Positions 15,105 to 24,600 of a stretch of 64,000 nucleotides of DNA are shown here, in pieces; the stretch's first letter is position 1, and every line of letters starts with the position of its first letter. The DNA comes from Lachnospiraceae bacterium M18-1. GTDB lineage: Bacteria > Bacillota > Clostridia > Lachnospirales > Lachnospiraceae. The stretch spans positions 231,670 through 295,669 of the forward strand of contig KE159612.1 of NCBI GenBank assembly GCA_000403295.2, given 5' to 3'. The notes under the pieces are model-generated. The model was not told the DNA's origin. It made no database searches and was given only the letters and a program-made list of their open reading frames with translations. Both the position numbers and the translations under genes were made by a program.

Positions 15105-17633
15105 ATGAGAAGGAAAATCAAAAAAGAAATCAAAGGTATGATTCAGACAATGTCAGAGGCTCATGAGCATGTGCGCTTTTTATTAGAGAATAAGCACATT
15201 GCAGAAGCGAACGACCTGTTGTCACAGTGTCAGGATTGTGCAGCCCATATCGGGGAGTCTATTGAAAAAAGCGAAGGTATGGACACAAAGGCGGTTTCTT
15301 ATCTGGAGACCTATTGCGAGCACCTTTATACGATGAGCAGGACGATCGACAGGAAAAAGCTTTCCGGTATCAAGCGCCAGTTAGACGGCTGCCTGAGACA
15401 GACAGAATATGAGATTGATGAAGTGATCCCTCTTGATAAGCTCAAGATTGCATTTATGCCTTACAAAGCTTCTATGTGGGACTGCATGGAGAGTGTATGG
15501 GAAGCGGCAGACGCGGATGAAGAGTGTGACGCATATGTTGTTCCGATACCATATTATGAAAGAAATGATAAAGGCGGAGCGGAGAAGCTCTGTTATGAGG
15601 GAGATATATTTCCTGCTGATGTGCCGATCACATCTTATGAAGAGTTTTCTTTAGAGGCGGAGCGACCGGATATCGTTTATATTCATAATCCCTATGATGG
15701 GAATAACTATGTGACGAGCGTACATCCGGATTATTATACTGAAAACCTCAAAAAATTTACAGATGAATTGGTATATATACCATATTATATACTGGGCGAG
15801 GGCGGGATGCCGGATTCACACAGGAGCCTTCCGTCATACCAGTATATTGATAAGATCATTGTTCAGGACGAAGATAAGAAGGAGTCCATGTTGGATTTTG
15901 TACCCGAGGAAAAGATTGTTGCCATCGGCTGCCCGAAGGTTGACCGTCTCCTGAAGCTGGACAAGAAGAAGCAGGAAATTCTGGAGCATGAGATCCCGCA
16001 GGAGTGGCGGGAGAAGATTGCCGGCAAAAAGGTAATCCTCTTTAACATCAGTATCACAGGGATACTGAATAATAAGCGTTATGCCATGAAAAAGATCCGG
16101 TATGTCCTGTCATGCTTTGAAAACCGGGATGATGTGGTCCTTCTGTGGCGGCCGCACCCGCTGGTAGAAGCGACGTTGAAATCCATGCGTCCGGAGCTGT
16201 ATGGGGAATACATGGAGATTAAGGATTCGTTTGTACGGAAGGGAGAAGGGATTCTTGATGAAACCGGGGATGCGGGGATTGCTGCTGTGGTGGCGGATGC
16301 TTACCTGGGGGAGAATTCTTCATCGCTGGTGCATTACTTTGGGGTGCTGGGGAAGCCGGTGATGTATATTGATTGGGCGGTGATGAAGGATAAGTTGGAA
16401 GCCAGCCGAGACTTTATGTATATCAATGCGTTTTATAAAGAAGGAAACTCTATATATTTTGTACCATTAAATAGAGGATTTTCTCAGGAACTGTATGGAT
16501 TGGATTTGGAAAGTGGGAGAATAGATAAAGTTATGACGCTTCCAGGTAGCAATCCAGACAGTATAGAAGGAGCTTACTGTGGCATAAAAAAAATACAGAA
16601 TAAGATATTTTTGATTCCACACAATACAGAAGATATTTATATATATGACCTGAAAAAAGAACAGGCAATAAGGTGTGTGCTCACAGAGTCGAAAGACCGA
16701 GTTATGTTATTTGATGGAGGAGTAGAGCATAATGGAAAGCTGTTTTTATTGCCCAAATGTTATCCTGCCATTGTGAGTGTAGATATAGAAAATATGGAAG
16801 TGTGCGAATACAAAGAGTGTATCAGATCATTTGCTGTAGAAGATAAAAATATACGTATGTTTACATGGGCTTATTATAAAAAAGATAAATATTTATATCT
16901 GGCAAGCTGTAATGAAAGCAGGATTCTTATATTCGATATGGAAGAAGGAAGTTATGAAATAAAAAATATCGGTAAGTATCCGTATGGATATACACATATG
17001 ATATATGATGGTGAGATTTTTTGGCTTGCAGCATATAAGGCCAATTGTATTGTGAAGTGGGATGAAGATTCAGAAGTCACAGAAGCATATACATATCCGA
17101 TTGAGCAGGATCAGTCAATGGATAATATTTTCAGCCAGATGATTAACTGTGAAGAAGAGATTATTGTTTGCTATGGAGCGACAACGGATATTGTATTTGT
17201 AAATAAAGAGACGGGTGAGTGTAGACGAAGCAAGCACATCAGAAAAGAAATTGATAAATTAAGGAAAAAAACTGTTATTGAAGGTGGGGGCTTTTCCCTT
17301 GTAAAGGCTGTTGATGAGGAAAATGTTATCTTGTTTAATTGGAGAAATTGTAGTTTCAATATATGGAACATGCATACTGACGAATGGAAAAGCTATGTAT
17401 TTCGGATTCCAAAATATGAAATACTGAGAATGGAAAAACGGTATATAGAAAAATATTGGATTTCAAGAGGGGTACCCTACTGCCTATGGGAAGGAGCAAT
17501 GACAGTTTCCATGTTTATTGATTATATAGAATATGGAAATAAAGATATATTTAATGGAACATATAAAAGCTATCAGGGGGAAGTGGGCGATTCTACTATA
17601 GGTATCAGGATACATGAATGTATGGTGAAATAA
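15105..17633 (+). CDS. CDP-glycerol glycerophosphotransferase-like enzyme with C-terminal propeller-like region
   Basis: This 842-residue protein has three parts. Residues 1-110 form a helical leader. Residues about 110-440 resemble TagB/TagF-type polyol-phosphate transferases (YIPYYILGEGG, a VILLWRPHPL-like segment near 346-352, and GENSSSLVHYFGVLGKPVMYID near 402). Residues about 445-842 are beta-rich repeats with recurring Tyr/Trp-Asp strands (YIYDLKKEQ, ILIFDMEEG), consistent with a beta-propeller. The first part would transfer glycerol- or another polyol-phosphate to an acceptor. No membrane segment is visible. Base composition falls abruptly from host-like to AT-rich near 16430, exactly at the domain junction. 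It is the first gene after the sigma-D promoter. Confidence 0.75.
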   Translation: MRRKIKKEIKGMIQTMSEAHEHVRFLLENKHIAEANDLLSQCQDCAAHIGESIEKSEGMDTKAVSYLETYCEHLYTMSRTIDRKKLSGIKRQLDGCLRQTEYEIDEVIPLDKLKIAFMPYKASMWDCMESVWEAADADEECDAYVVPIPYYERNDKGGAEKLCYEGDIFPADVPITSYEEFSLEAERPDIVYIHNPYDGNNYVTSVHPDYYTENLKKFTDELVYIPYYILGEGGMPDSHRSLPSYQYIDKIIVQDEDKKESMLDFVPEEKIVAIGCPKVDRLLKLDKKKQEILEHEIPQEWREKIAGKKVILFNISITGILNNKRYAMKKIRYVLSCFENRDDVVLLWRPHPLVEATLKSMRPELYGEYMEIKDSFVRKGEGILDETGDAGIAAVVADAYLGENSSSLVHYFGVLGKPVMYIDWAVMKDKLEASRDFMYINAFYKEGNSIYFVPLNRGFSQELYGLDLESGRIDKVMTLPGSNPDSIEGAYCGIKKIQNKIFLIPHNTEDIYIYDLKKEQAIRCVLTESKDRVMLFDGGVEHNGKLFLLPKCYPAIVSVDIENMEVCEYKECIRSFAVEDKNIRMFTWAYYKKDKYLYLASCNESRILIFDMEEGSYEIKNIGKYPYGYTHMIYDGEIFWLAAYKANCIVKWDEDSEVTEAYTYPIEQDQSMDNIFSQMINCEEEIIVCYGATTDIVFVNKETGECRRSKHIRKEIDKLRKKTVIEGGGFSLVKAVDEENVILFNWRNCSFNIWNMHTDEWKSYVFRIPKYEILRMEKRYIEKYWISRGVPYCLWEGAMTVSMFIDYIEYGNKDIFNGTYKSYQGEVGDSTIGIRIHECMVK

Positions 17634-17707
17634 ATGTCTGCGGAATATATGGAAGGAAAGGCATTGAAAACGAATCTGAAAGTAAAAACGAGAAGAAAGG
17701 GCAGAAA

Positions 17708-18760
17708 ATGATTTCAAATAAGGAATATAAGGAATGTATTAAAATATGCTCAGCAGGAATATATCGGGATATTCAGATTCACAAAGGAAAGTTTTTGATT
17801 TCCGGAGCAACAGGATTGATAGGAACTGCGTTGATTAATTGTCTTTTAGAAATGAATGATACATATGCTGCAGATTTTAAAGTGATTGCTATGGCACAAA
17901 GCAAAGAACGGGCAATACATACGCTTGGAATGTATTCTGGTAGAGCTGATTTAGAGTTTGTATCTTCTGATGTGAACAACCCAATCCCGGAATTGGGAGA
18001 GGTTGATTATATCATACATGCGGCAAGTAATACTCACCCTTTGGCGTATAGCAGTGATCCCATTGGAACGATTAAAACAAATATAATAGGGACAAATAAT
18101 TTATTAGATTATGCAGTCTCGTATTTGAAAAAGCGCTTTGTTTTTCTATCATCTGTTGAAATATATGGCGAGAATAGAGGCGGAAAGGCAAGCTTTTCAG
18201 AAATGGACTGCGGGTATTTGAATTGCAATCAGGTACGCTCTGGTTATCCCGAAAGTAAACGGGCGGGGGAAAGCTTATGTTGTGCATATGAAAAAAAATA
18301 TGGAATTGATATAGTGATTCCAAGACTGTGCAGAGTATATGGACCAACGATGGGACAGAATGACAGCAAGGCGTTGGCACAGTTTATTAAAAAAGCAGTT
18401 GATGGTAAAGACATTGTTTTAAAAAGTAAAGGACAGCAATTTTATTCTTATATTCACGTGATAGATGCCGTTACCGCAATATTCTATATTTTAGATAAAG
18501 GAAAGTCAGGGGAGGCTTATAATGTATCATCTCAACTGTCAGACATCAAGCTGTCAGATCTTGCAAAGAAGCTGTCAGAAATTTCCGGTACAAAAGTCGT
18601 TTTTGAGGTGCCTGATGAGTTCGAAAAACAGGGTTATTCTAATGCGACAAACGCAATTTTAGATAATACAAAGCTAAAGAAGCTCGGATGGAAAGAAACC
18701 TATGATATAGATAGCGGTTTGAGAATGACAGTACAGATATTGAAGAATCTAAAAGATTAA
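17708..18760 (+). CDS. NAD-dependent nucleotide-sugar epimerase/dehydratase (extended SDR)
   Basis: This 350-residue extended short-chain dehydrogenase has GATGLIGTALI (the NAD loop, near 34), AASNTHP, SSVEIYG and the catalytic Tyr-x3-Lys in YPESKR, followed by RLCRVYGPT. It should epimerise or dehydrate a nucleotide-activated sugar or polyol; the substrate cannot be told. I chose ATG 17708 (AGAAAGGG upstream) over an in-frame start at 17618 that would overlap the previous gene with no ribosome site. It forms a run with licD-like and TarI/IspD-like genes, so it may act on the CDP-linked product. Confidence 0.85.
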   Translation: MISNKEYKECIKICSAGIYRDIQIHKGKFLISGATGLIGTALINCLLEMNDTYAADFKVIAMAQSKERAIHTLGMYSGRADLEFVSSDVNNPIPELGEVDYIIHAASNTHPLAYSSDPIGTIKTNIIGTNNLLDYAVSYLKKRFVFLSSVEIYGENRGGKASFSEMDCGYLNCNQVRSGYPESKRAGESLCCAYEKKYGIDIVIPRLCRVYGPTMGQNDSKALAQFIKKAVDGKDIVLKSKGQQFYSYIHVIDAVTAIFYILDKGKSGEAYNVSSQLSDIKLSDLAKKLSEISGTKVVFEVPDEFEKQGYSNATNAILDNTKLKKLGWKETYDIDSGLRMTVQILKNLKD

Positions 18761-18776
18761 GTAGGAGAAGAGTGTT

Positions 18777-19613
18777 TTGATACATCTTGATCAGGAAAAT
18801 TTGAGAAAGCTTCAGCTGATTGAATTGGAACTATTAATCGAATTTGACAGAATCTGCAGAAAAAATAATATCCGTTATACATTAACAGGAGGAACGTTAT
18901 TGGGGGCGGTAAGGCATGGCGGTTTTATTCCGTGGGATGACGATGCGGATGTGTCCATGCTTAGACAAGAATATGAAAAATTTAAGCGTGTTTGCGAAAA
19001 AGAGTTGAATGAAAAGTACTGTTTTCAAGATATGCAGAGCACGCAGGGCTATAGATGGGGATATGGAAAACTGAGGAAAAAAGACACACTTTTTTTGCGG
19101 GAGCATCAAGAACATATGCCTTATTCTCAAGGGGTATTTATTGATATATTTCCAAGAGATGGTGTTCCAAACGGGGTTATAAAGAGAAAAGTACATAAAT
19201 TTTATTGCTATTGCATTAGAAAGTGTTTATGGTCTGAAGTTGGGAAAGTAGCAGATGAACGAAGAATAATGAGGATATGGTTTCGATTTTTGAATTTTGC
19301 TTTAGGCAGCAAAATTTATGAATTGTATGCAAACTTAGTTAGAAAAAGCAACAGTAAGCCGACAATTTTAGTTCGAAGTCTGACATTTCCTATACCGAAT
19401 GGAAAGGATGGATATCCGCGAAAATGGTATGAAGAAAATACTGAGTTAGAATTTGAGGGACATCGTTTTATGGTGAACCGGCAGTATAAAGCCTGGTTGA
19501 AACAAGAGTTCGGAGATTATATGAAGCTTCCTCCACCAGAGAAGAGAAAGATACATCCAGTTGTACAAATTGATCTGGGAAGTCAGGAGATATTTGAGAG
19601 GAAACACTTATGA
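18777..19613 (+). CDS. LicD-family phosphotransferase
   Basis: This 278-residue single-domain LicD protein has the hallmark TGGTLLGAVRHGGFIPWDDD near 41-60 and DIFPRDGVPN downstream. LicD proteins transfer phosphocholine or, in related families, ribitol-phosphate from a CDP-activated donor onto a sugar. It starts at TTG 18777 with TAGGAG 9 bases upstream. No ATG fits. It overlaps the next gene by four bases (ATGA), so translation is probably coupled to the cytidylyltransferase that would make its donor. Confidence 0.88.
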   Translation: MIHLDQENLRKLQLIELELLIEFDRICRKNNIRYTLTGGTLLGAVRHGGFIPWDDDADVSMLRQEYEKFKRVCEKELNEKYCFQDMQSTQGYRWGYGKLRKKDTLFLREHQEHMPYSQGVFIDIFPRDGVPNGVIKRKVHKFYCYCIRKCLWSEVGKVADERRIMRIWFRFLNFALGSKIYELYANLVRKSNSKPTILVRSLTFPIPNGKDGYPRKWYEENTELEFEGHRFMVNRQYKAWLKQEFGDYMKLPPPEKRKIHPVVQIDLGSQEIFERKHL

Positions 19614-20308
19614 ATATAGCACTATTAACTGCGGCAGGTATAGGAAGCAGAATGCATCTGGATATACCAAAGCAATTTTTACATATAGAAGGAAAACCCG
19701 TCATTTTATATACGATGGAAGCTTTTCAGCGTCATCCACAGATTGACGCGATGATTGTAGTGACACTTGAAAATTGGATAGAGAATATTCGTGCCTATGC
19801 CAGAGATTATCGGATTGATAAACTGAGATGGATTACAGTGGGAGGCAAAACTGGACAGGAATCTATAAAAAACGGAATAGAGGAATTGTCTGAATATTGC
19901 GCAATGGATGATGTTATTATGGTGCATGATGGAAATAGACCGTTTGTGTCAGAGGAGATGATATCGGACAGTATTGCTACATATAAACAATATGGGAGTG
20001 CTGTAGCGGCTATGCCATGTATAGAAGCAATATTTCGTAGCGAAAATGGAAAAACCTCTTCAGACTGTATACCAAGAGAGCAGCTCTTTCGTACACAGAC
20101 GCCGCATACATATGCCTTGGGAAAATTATTATGGGCACATGGGAAGGCAGAAGAACTGAAAATTGATAATACTACAGCTACATGTGTATTGATGCAGATG
20201 CTGGGAGAAAAAATATATTTTTCCAGAGGATCGGAAAAAAATTTAAAGCTTACTACACATGATGAGTTGGATATTTTTAAGGCAATGATTAGAAAGGAAG
20301 GAATATAA
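19610..20308 (+). CDS. TarI/IspD-type cytidylyltransferase
   Basis: This 232-residue protein has the IspD/TarI nucleotidyltransferase fold. It shows the CTP loop LTAAGIGSRM with PKQFLHIEGKP, VHDGNRPF near 104, REQLFRTQTPH and the C-terminal LTTHDELDIF. TarI makes CDP-ribitol from ribitol-5-phosphate and CTP, whereas IspD makes CDP-methylerythritol. Pairing with licD and an epimerase inside a glycan operon favours a CDP-polyol role over isoprenoid synthesis. Translation is coupled to licD by the overlap. Confidence 0.82.
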   Translation: MNIALLTAAGIGSRMHLDIPKQFLHIEGKPVILYTMEAFQRHPQIDAMIVVTLENWIENIRAYARDYRIDKLRWITVGGKTGQESIKNGIEELSEYCAMDDVIMVHDGNRPFVSEEMISDSIATYKQYGSAVAAMPCIEAIFRSENGKTSSDCIPREQLFRTQTPHTYALGKLLWAHGKAEELKIDNTTATCVLMQMLGEKIYFSRGSEKNLKLTTHDELDIFKAMIRKEGI

Positions 20309-20310
20309 AA

Positions 20311-20498
20311 GTGACACGGATAACAGATGAAGATATACAGACAACATATGGACACCTTTCAGATATTGACATGAAAAATACAACAGTTCACTCAGAGGTG
20401 TAAAGCGAGCTGTTAAGAGATATGAAGACGAGTTAGAAAAAAGGTCATGTATAGTCCCAATATGTGATGCAAATGGAACATTAGTAATCGCAAAATAG
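20311..20498 (+). pseudogene. Small frameshifted reading-frame remnant
   Basis: A GTG at 20311 with AGGAAGGAATA upstream opens a 30-codon frame (VTRITDEDIQTTYGHLSD...) that stops at 20401. An overlapping frame beginning near 20394 continues RGVKRAVKRYEDELEKR... to a stop at 20498. Together they read like one short protein broken by a single-base change. I do not recognise the family. The 217-base interval between the cytidylyltransferase and the Maf-like gene holds nothing else. Confidence 0.4.
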
Positions 20499-20525
20499 AA
20501 CGATATAACATGGAGGAGATAGTAT

Positions 20526-21845
20526 ATGAAATATGTTATCTGGGGGGCGGGGGAAAGAGGAGGAAGGATCTTTCCACATTTAGAAGAAAATGAGGTAAAA
20601 GCTTTTATTGATGTTGATGAAAATAAAGTTGGGAAAAAATATTGCGGGAAAAAAATAATAGATTTTGAAGAGTATAAAGAAAAATATTCGGATTGTCATA
20701 TTATTATATCATACGTACATGAAGACGAAGTGATTTCAGTATTGGAAAAGGAACATATATACAAGTATTTTCTGATGACAGAATGTCCAGGGGAGTTTCA
20801 AGAGTCTTATCCGCGTGATATTTTGAAAAAGTATATTTGGGATTACATAACAAAAGAAAAAAAGTATTTTATTTATGGATGCACTTTGTACTCTATAATG
20901 GTTTTTGAATGGATTCAAAAGAAAACAGGGATCATACCTGCGATTATACCGCACAAAAATATATCTGACCAACTGTTACATTCACTAAAAATTGAAATGC
21001 CAAATCTGATTTTTAGTACATTGGAAGATTTTGAAAAAGAAGGTGGAGATGAACTTTTATTAACTATAGAGGATGAATTTTATCGAACATATCAAAGAAA
21101 TGATGAAAAAATATACATAACAAATATATATGATTGTTCAAATAATATTCAACAATACTTCAACCCACTAATTGAAAAATTTAAAAACATCCATAAAGGA
21201 AAAAGATGTTTTATAGTAGCAACAGGACCAAGCCTAAGAATAGAAGATTTAAATATATTAGATTGCCATAAGGAAATATGCATTAGTGTTAATAGCATAT
21301 GGAGAGCTTTTTCAGATACTGTATGGAGACCACGATATTATTTGGCAATGGACTATAGAGCATTAAGAGATTGGGGCGATGTTATAGAGCACATAGATAT
21401 TCCATATTTATTTTTAGGAGATACAAATAAAGAATATTGGATGAAAGATCATGACAAAAATCATATTAAACATCATTTTATTTATGAATACACTGAGAAA
21501 AGATATCCTAAGTTTTCTGAGGATTTTTCTAGAGGTAGCTATATGGGGTCAACGATTACATATAATGCAATACAATTAGCAGTATACATGGGATTTCAGG
21601 AAATTTATTTGTTAGGGGTTGATTTTTCTTATTCTGGAGGGAATGGAGATAAAAAATATGCACATTTTTATAAAGAAGAAAAATTAACAGCAACAGGGTA
21701 CGAACAACAGGTGTTTTTATCATATATGTCTGCGAAAAAGTATGCAGATGAGCATAGCATTAAAATATATAATGCAACTCGGGGCGGGAAATTAGAAGTT
21801 TTTGAAAGAGTAGATTTTGATAGAATCTGGAACAGTAATAAATAA
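20526..21845 (+). CDS. Maf/DUF115-type flagellin glycosyltransferase-like protein with N-terminal Rossmann module
   Basis: This 439-residue protein starts with the island's Rossmann module (MKYVIWGAGERGG, FIDVDENKVG, 1-85). A more degenerate second copy follows (YFIYGCTLYSI, about 112-190). The DUF115 domain occupies about 220-430, marked by CFIVATGPSLR near 229 and EIYLLGVDFSYSGGNG near 355. DUF115/Maf proteins transfer nonulosonic acids to flagellin in Campylobacter, Helicobacter and Aeromonas. Here it sits directly upstream of the pseudaminic/legionaminic acid genes, which supports the same role. It is the strongest protein-level argument that the island modifies flagellin. Confidence 0.82.
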   Translation: MKYVIWGAGERGGRIFPHLEENEVKAFIDVDENKVGKKYCGKKIIDFEEYKEKYSDCHIIISYVHEDEVISVLEKEHIYKYFLMTECPGEFQESYPRDILKKYIWDYITKEKKYFIYGCTLYSIMVFEWIQKKTGIIPAIIPHKNISDQLLHSLKIEMPNLIFSTLEDFEKEGGDELLLTIEDEFYRTYQRNDEKIYITNIYDCSNNIQQYFNPLIEKFKNIHKGKRCFIVATGPSLRIEDLNILDCHKEICISVNSIWRAFSDTVWRPRYYLAMDYRALRDWGDVIEHIDIPYLFLGDTNKEYWMKDHDKNHIKHHFIYEYTEKRYPKFSEDFSRGSYMGSTITYNAIQLAVYMGFQEIYLLGVDFSYSGGNGDKKYAHFYKEEKLTATGYEQQVFLSYMSAKKYADEHSIKIYNATRGGKLEVFERVDFDRIWNSNK

Positions 21846-21887
21846 TTTTTGTGAACAGCATAATTTTTTATAGAAAAGGGAAATAGA

Positions 21888-23486
21888 ATGAATATAGTAG
21901 CAGTTATTCCGGCAAGGAAAGGATCAAAAGGAATTCCAAATAAAAATATAAGATTATTAAATGGTAAGCCTATGATTGCTTATTCTATAAATAATGCACT
22001 AAATTCGAGATATATTACAGATATAATTGTATCTTCTGATTCTAAAGAAATAAAAAGTATTACGAATTGCCTTGGAGTGGAGTTTAAAGATCGCAAAGAA
22101 GAACTATGTGCAGATGATATAACATTAGATAAAGTAATATATGATGCTGTTATAGATAAGTCTTATGATATTGTTATTACACTTCAGCCTACATCTCCAA
22201 CGCTACAGGTTGAAACATTAGATAAAGCAATTAAGTATTTTATAGATAATGAATTAGATACTTTAATTTCCGCTGTAAATAGCCCAAGACTCTCTTGGAT
22301 ACATAAAGATGGTAAGATACAGCCGACTTATAGTAAAAGATTAAATCGTCAGTATCTTCCTGGTGAATATAGAGAAGCCGGTGCTTTTGTGATATCTAAA
22401 TACAATGTGATAAATGAAAATACCCGAATAGGAAAAAATGTTGAGATCTTTGAAATTTCCAAAGAAGAAGCTATTGATATTGATGACTATTCAGATCTAA
22501 TGTATGCGGAGTATATACTGCAAAGAAAGACAGTTGCAATATATGTTAATGGAAATCAAAAAAGAGGAATGGGACATATATATCGTAGCCTGGATCTGGC
22601 GGATGAATTTTATTGTAAATTAGATATTTATTATAATAGAAATCAGACAAGCAGACAAATGTTCGGAGATACAACACATAATTTGATTTCGGTTAACAAT
22701 GAAGAAGAAATTATAGATTATGTAAAAAAGGAGCAGTACAAAATATTCATAAATGATGTGCTTGAAACATCTATGAAGTATATGGATAAGCTGAGAAGTG
22801 CTTCTCCTGATATAAAGATAATTAATTTTGAAGATGAAGGTGAAGGCGTATATAAAGCAGATTTAGTTATAAATGCTTTATATCAAAATTGTAAATATCA
22901 TAATATGAAAGTGGGCGAAAGATATTATATTGCGCCGAAGCTTTTTTTGTTTTATTCTCCTATCTCTATAAAAAAGGAGGTAGAAACAGTATTTATATCC
23001 TTTGGCGGGGCAGATCCACAAAATTATACACAACGTTTACTTGACATAATTACCAAAAAAAAATATCAGACAAGGAAATTTATAGTGGCAGTGGGAAGAG
23101 CGTACCAAAATGTTGATGAAATAATGAAATATAATAAATATTTTAATATTAAGGTATTTTATGACGTTGACAACATGCCAGAGCTGATGTCCCAATGTGA
23201 TATTGCAATAACTTCGCGTGGAAGGACAGGATATGAACTGGCACTTTTGGGAATACCAACAATATCCATGTCGCAGAATCAAAGAGAGGAAAGACATGGA
23301 TTTGTTAGTATGGAACATGGATTTAATTATTTAGGATTGGCGCCAAGCGACACAATAATTGAATCAAACTTGAATCTATATTTAGACATGAACAGTAATG
23401 ATAGAAAAGAAATGCAAAAAAAACTGCTCAGTAATGATTTGAAGTCAGGGAGAAAAAGGGTTATGTCTTTGATTAATAATTTATAA
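21888..23486 (+). CDS. NeuA/PseF-type CMP-nonulosonate cytidylyltransferase fused to PseG-like hydrolase
   Basis: This is a 532-residue fusion. Residues 1-210 form a CMP-sialic-type synthetase (PARKGSKGIPNKNIR, LQPTSPT, REAGAFVI). Residues about 211-532 form a PseG-like UDP-sugar hydrolase with GMGHIYRSLDLA (His near 230), ISFGGADPQN near 366 and SRGRTGYELALLGIP near 444. PseG frees the 2,4-diacetamido trideoxy hexose from UDP, and the cytidylyltransferase activates the final nonulosonic acid. The two steps are separated in the pathway by the synthase encoded at 26598. A run of nine A at 23053-23061 lies in the PseG half. Confidence 0.88.
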   Translation: MNIVAVIPARKGSKGIPNKNIRLLNGKPMIAYSINNALNSRYITDIIVSSDSKEIKSITNCLGVEFKDRKEELCADDITLDKVIYDAVIDKSYDIVITLQPTSPTLQVETLDKAIKYFIDNELDTLISAVNSPRLSWIHKDGKIQPTYSKRLNRQYLPGEYREAGAFVISKYNVINENTRIGKNVEIFEISKEEAIDIDDYSDLMYAEYILQRKTVAIYVNGNQKRGMGHIYRSLDLADEFYCKLDIYYNRNQTSRQMFGDTTHNLISVNNEEEIIDYVKKEQYKIFINDVLETSMKYMDKLRSASPDIKIINFEDEGEGVYKADLVINALYQNCKYHNMKVGERYYIAPKLFLFYSPISIKKEVETVFISFGGADPQNYTQRLLDIITKKKYQTRKFIVAVGRAYQNVDEIMKYNKYFNIKVFYDVDNMPELMSQCDIAITSRGRTGYELALLGIPTISMSQNQREERHGFVSMEHGFNYLGLAPSDTIIESNLNLYLDMNSNDRKEMQKKLLSNDLKSGRKRVMSLINNL

Positions 23487-23499
23487 AGGTGGTTATGCT

Positions 23500-24594
23500 A
23501 TGGATTTATATAAAGAAGTGTTGGAAAAGAGCCAGAGCCCTTTAGATGAGTGTATACTTAGATTGAGTAAATATAAAGAGATAATTTTATACGGCGCCGG
23601 AGTATCTGGAAGAATTATATCTAACTGGCTAAAGGAAAATAAAATGATTCCTGCGGCTTTTATTGATAGTAATCCGGATAAAACTGGAAAATATCTTAAT
23701 GGAACAAAAATTTATTCAAAAGAATGTATAACAAAATATTTTGGCAATGCTTTTGTTATTATTTCCTGCGGGGACTATGCAATCATATTAAATGAACTTT
23801 TAAATCTTGGAATTAATAAAGATAAAATTATGTATATGGATCCGAAGTGGATTACAAAACCATCAGGATTAAGAGAATTTATTAATGATAATATTTCTAA
23901 ACTGCAGGAAACTTTTGACATCCTAGCAGATGATCTATCAAAAAAAGTATTTTTAAATATGCTGAAATATAAAATTACATATGATATTAAGTATATTAAG
24001 GAAATATGTAGTGACTATCAGGAAAGATACTTTGACAGATACCTGATTGAAGACGGAAAAATAAAAAATTATGTGGATGCAGGCGGATATAATGGTGATA
24101 CAATTGATGCATTTATAGAAAAATTTGGAGCAGATTACAATGGAATATATGTTTTTGAGCCCAACGAAGAAAATGTAAAGCAATTGGAATATAATATTCA
24201 AAAAAAACAGTACCATGGTATATCTGTATTTAAAATAGGGCTATCAGATAAAAAAGAAGAATTGTTGTTTGACACAAGCTCAGGTATTGCATCAAGAATA
24301 GATGTATGTGGAAGGGTAAAAGTAAAATGTGATCAAATGGATAATATTCTAAAAGATAAACAGATTGATTTAATAAAGATGGACATTGAAGGTGCGGAAT
24401 TAAGTGCTTTAAGCGGCAGCAGAGAAATAATAAAAAAATTTATGCCGGTTCTTGCTATTTGTATTTATCATAAACCAGAAGACTATTTTGAAATACCTAT
24501 GTTGATTAAAAAATTATGTCCAAATTATAAAATTTATATAAGACAATACGAATTATCTGATACAGAGACAATATGTTATGCGATAGGAGAATAA
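23500..24594 (+). CDS. FkbM-family methyltransferase with N-terminal Rossmann module
   Basis: This 364-residue protein has the Rossmann module at about 27-110 (IILYGAGVSGRIISNW, FIDSNPDKTG, FVIISCGDY, LGINKDKI). An FkbM-type SAM methyltransferase follows at about 165-362, with YVDAGGYNGDT near 190, VFEPNEEN near 217 and KMDIEGAELSAL near 294. FkbM enzymes usually O-methylate sugar or polyketide hydroxyls. The C-terminal ending CIYHKPEDYFEIP...IRQYELS is shared with the gene at 55079, so the two are paralogues at opposite ends of the island. It begins 14 bases after the previous gene. Confidence 0.85.
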   Translation: MDLYKEVLEKSQSPLDECILRLSKYKEIILYGAGVSGRIISNWLKENKMIPAAFIDSNPDKTGKYLNGTKIYSKECITKYFGNAFVIISCGDYAIILNELLNLGINKDKIMYMDPKWITKPSGLREFINDNISKLQETFDILADDLSKKVFLNMLKYKITYDIKYIKEICSDYQERYFDRYLIEDGKIKNYVDAGGYNGDTIDAFIEKFGADYNGIYVFEPNEENVKQLEYNIQKKQYHGISVFKIGLSDKKEELLFDTSSGIASRIDVCGRVKVKCDQMDNILKDKQIDLIKMDIEGAELSALSGSREIIKKFMPVLAICIYHKPEDYFEIPMLIKKLCPNYKIYIRQYELSDTETICYAIGE

Positions 24595-24600
24595 TACTTA

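Noticed and set aside
19610..20308. Assignment of the cytidylyltransferase as housekeeping IspD
   Set aside because: The family cannot be split with certainty by eye, but four-base overlap with licD and the operon context favour CDP-polyol synthesis.
20542..20553. GGGGGG-C-GGGGG at the start of the Maf-like gene as a phase switch
   Set aside because: The run is interrupted and no longer than six. It encodes the conserved Trp-Gly-Ala-Gly of the module, so it is explained by coding.
23053..23061. Run of nine A in the PseG half of the fusion gene as another switch
   Set aside because: Long A runs are expected in AT-rich DNA, the frame is intact, and there is no split gene, so it is weaker evidence than the G tracts.
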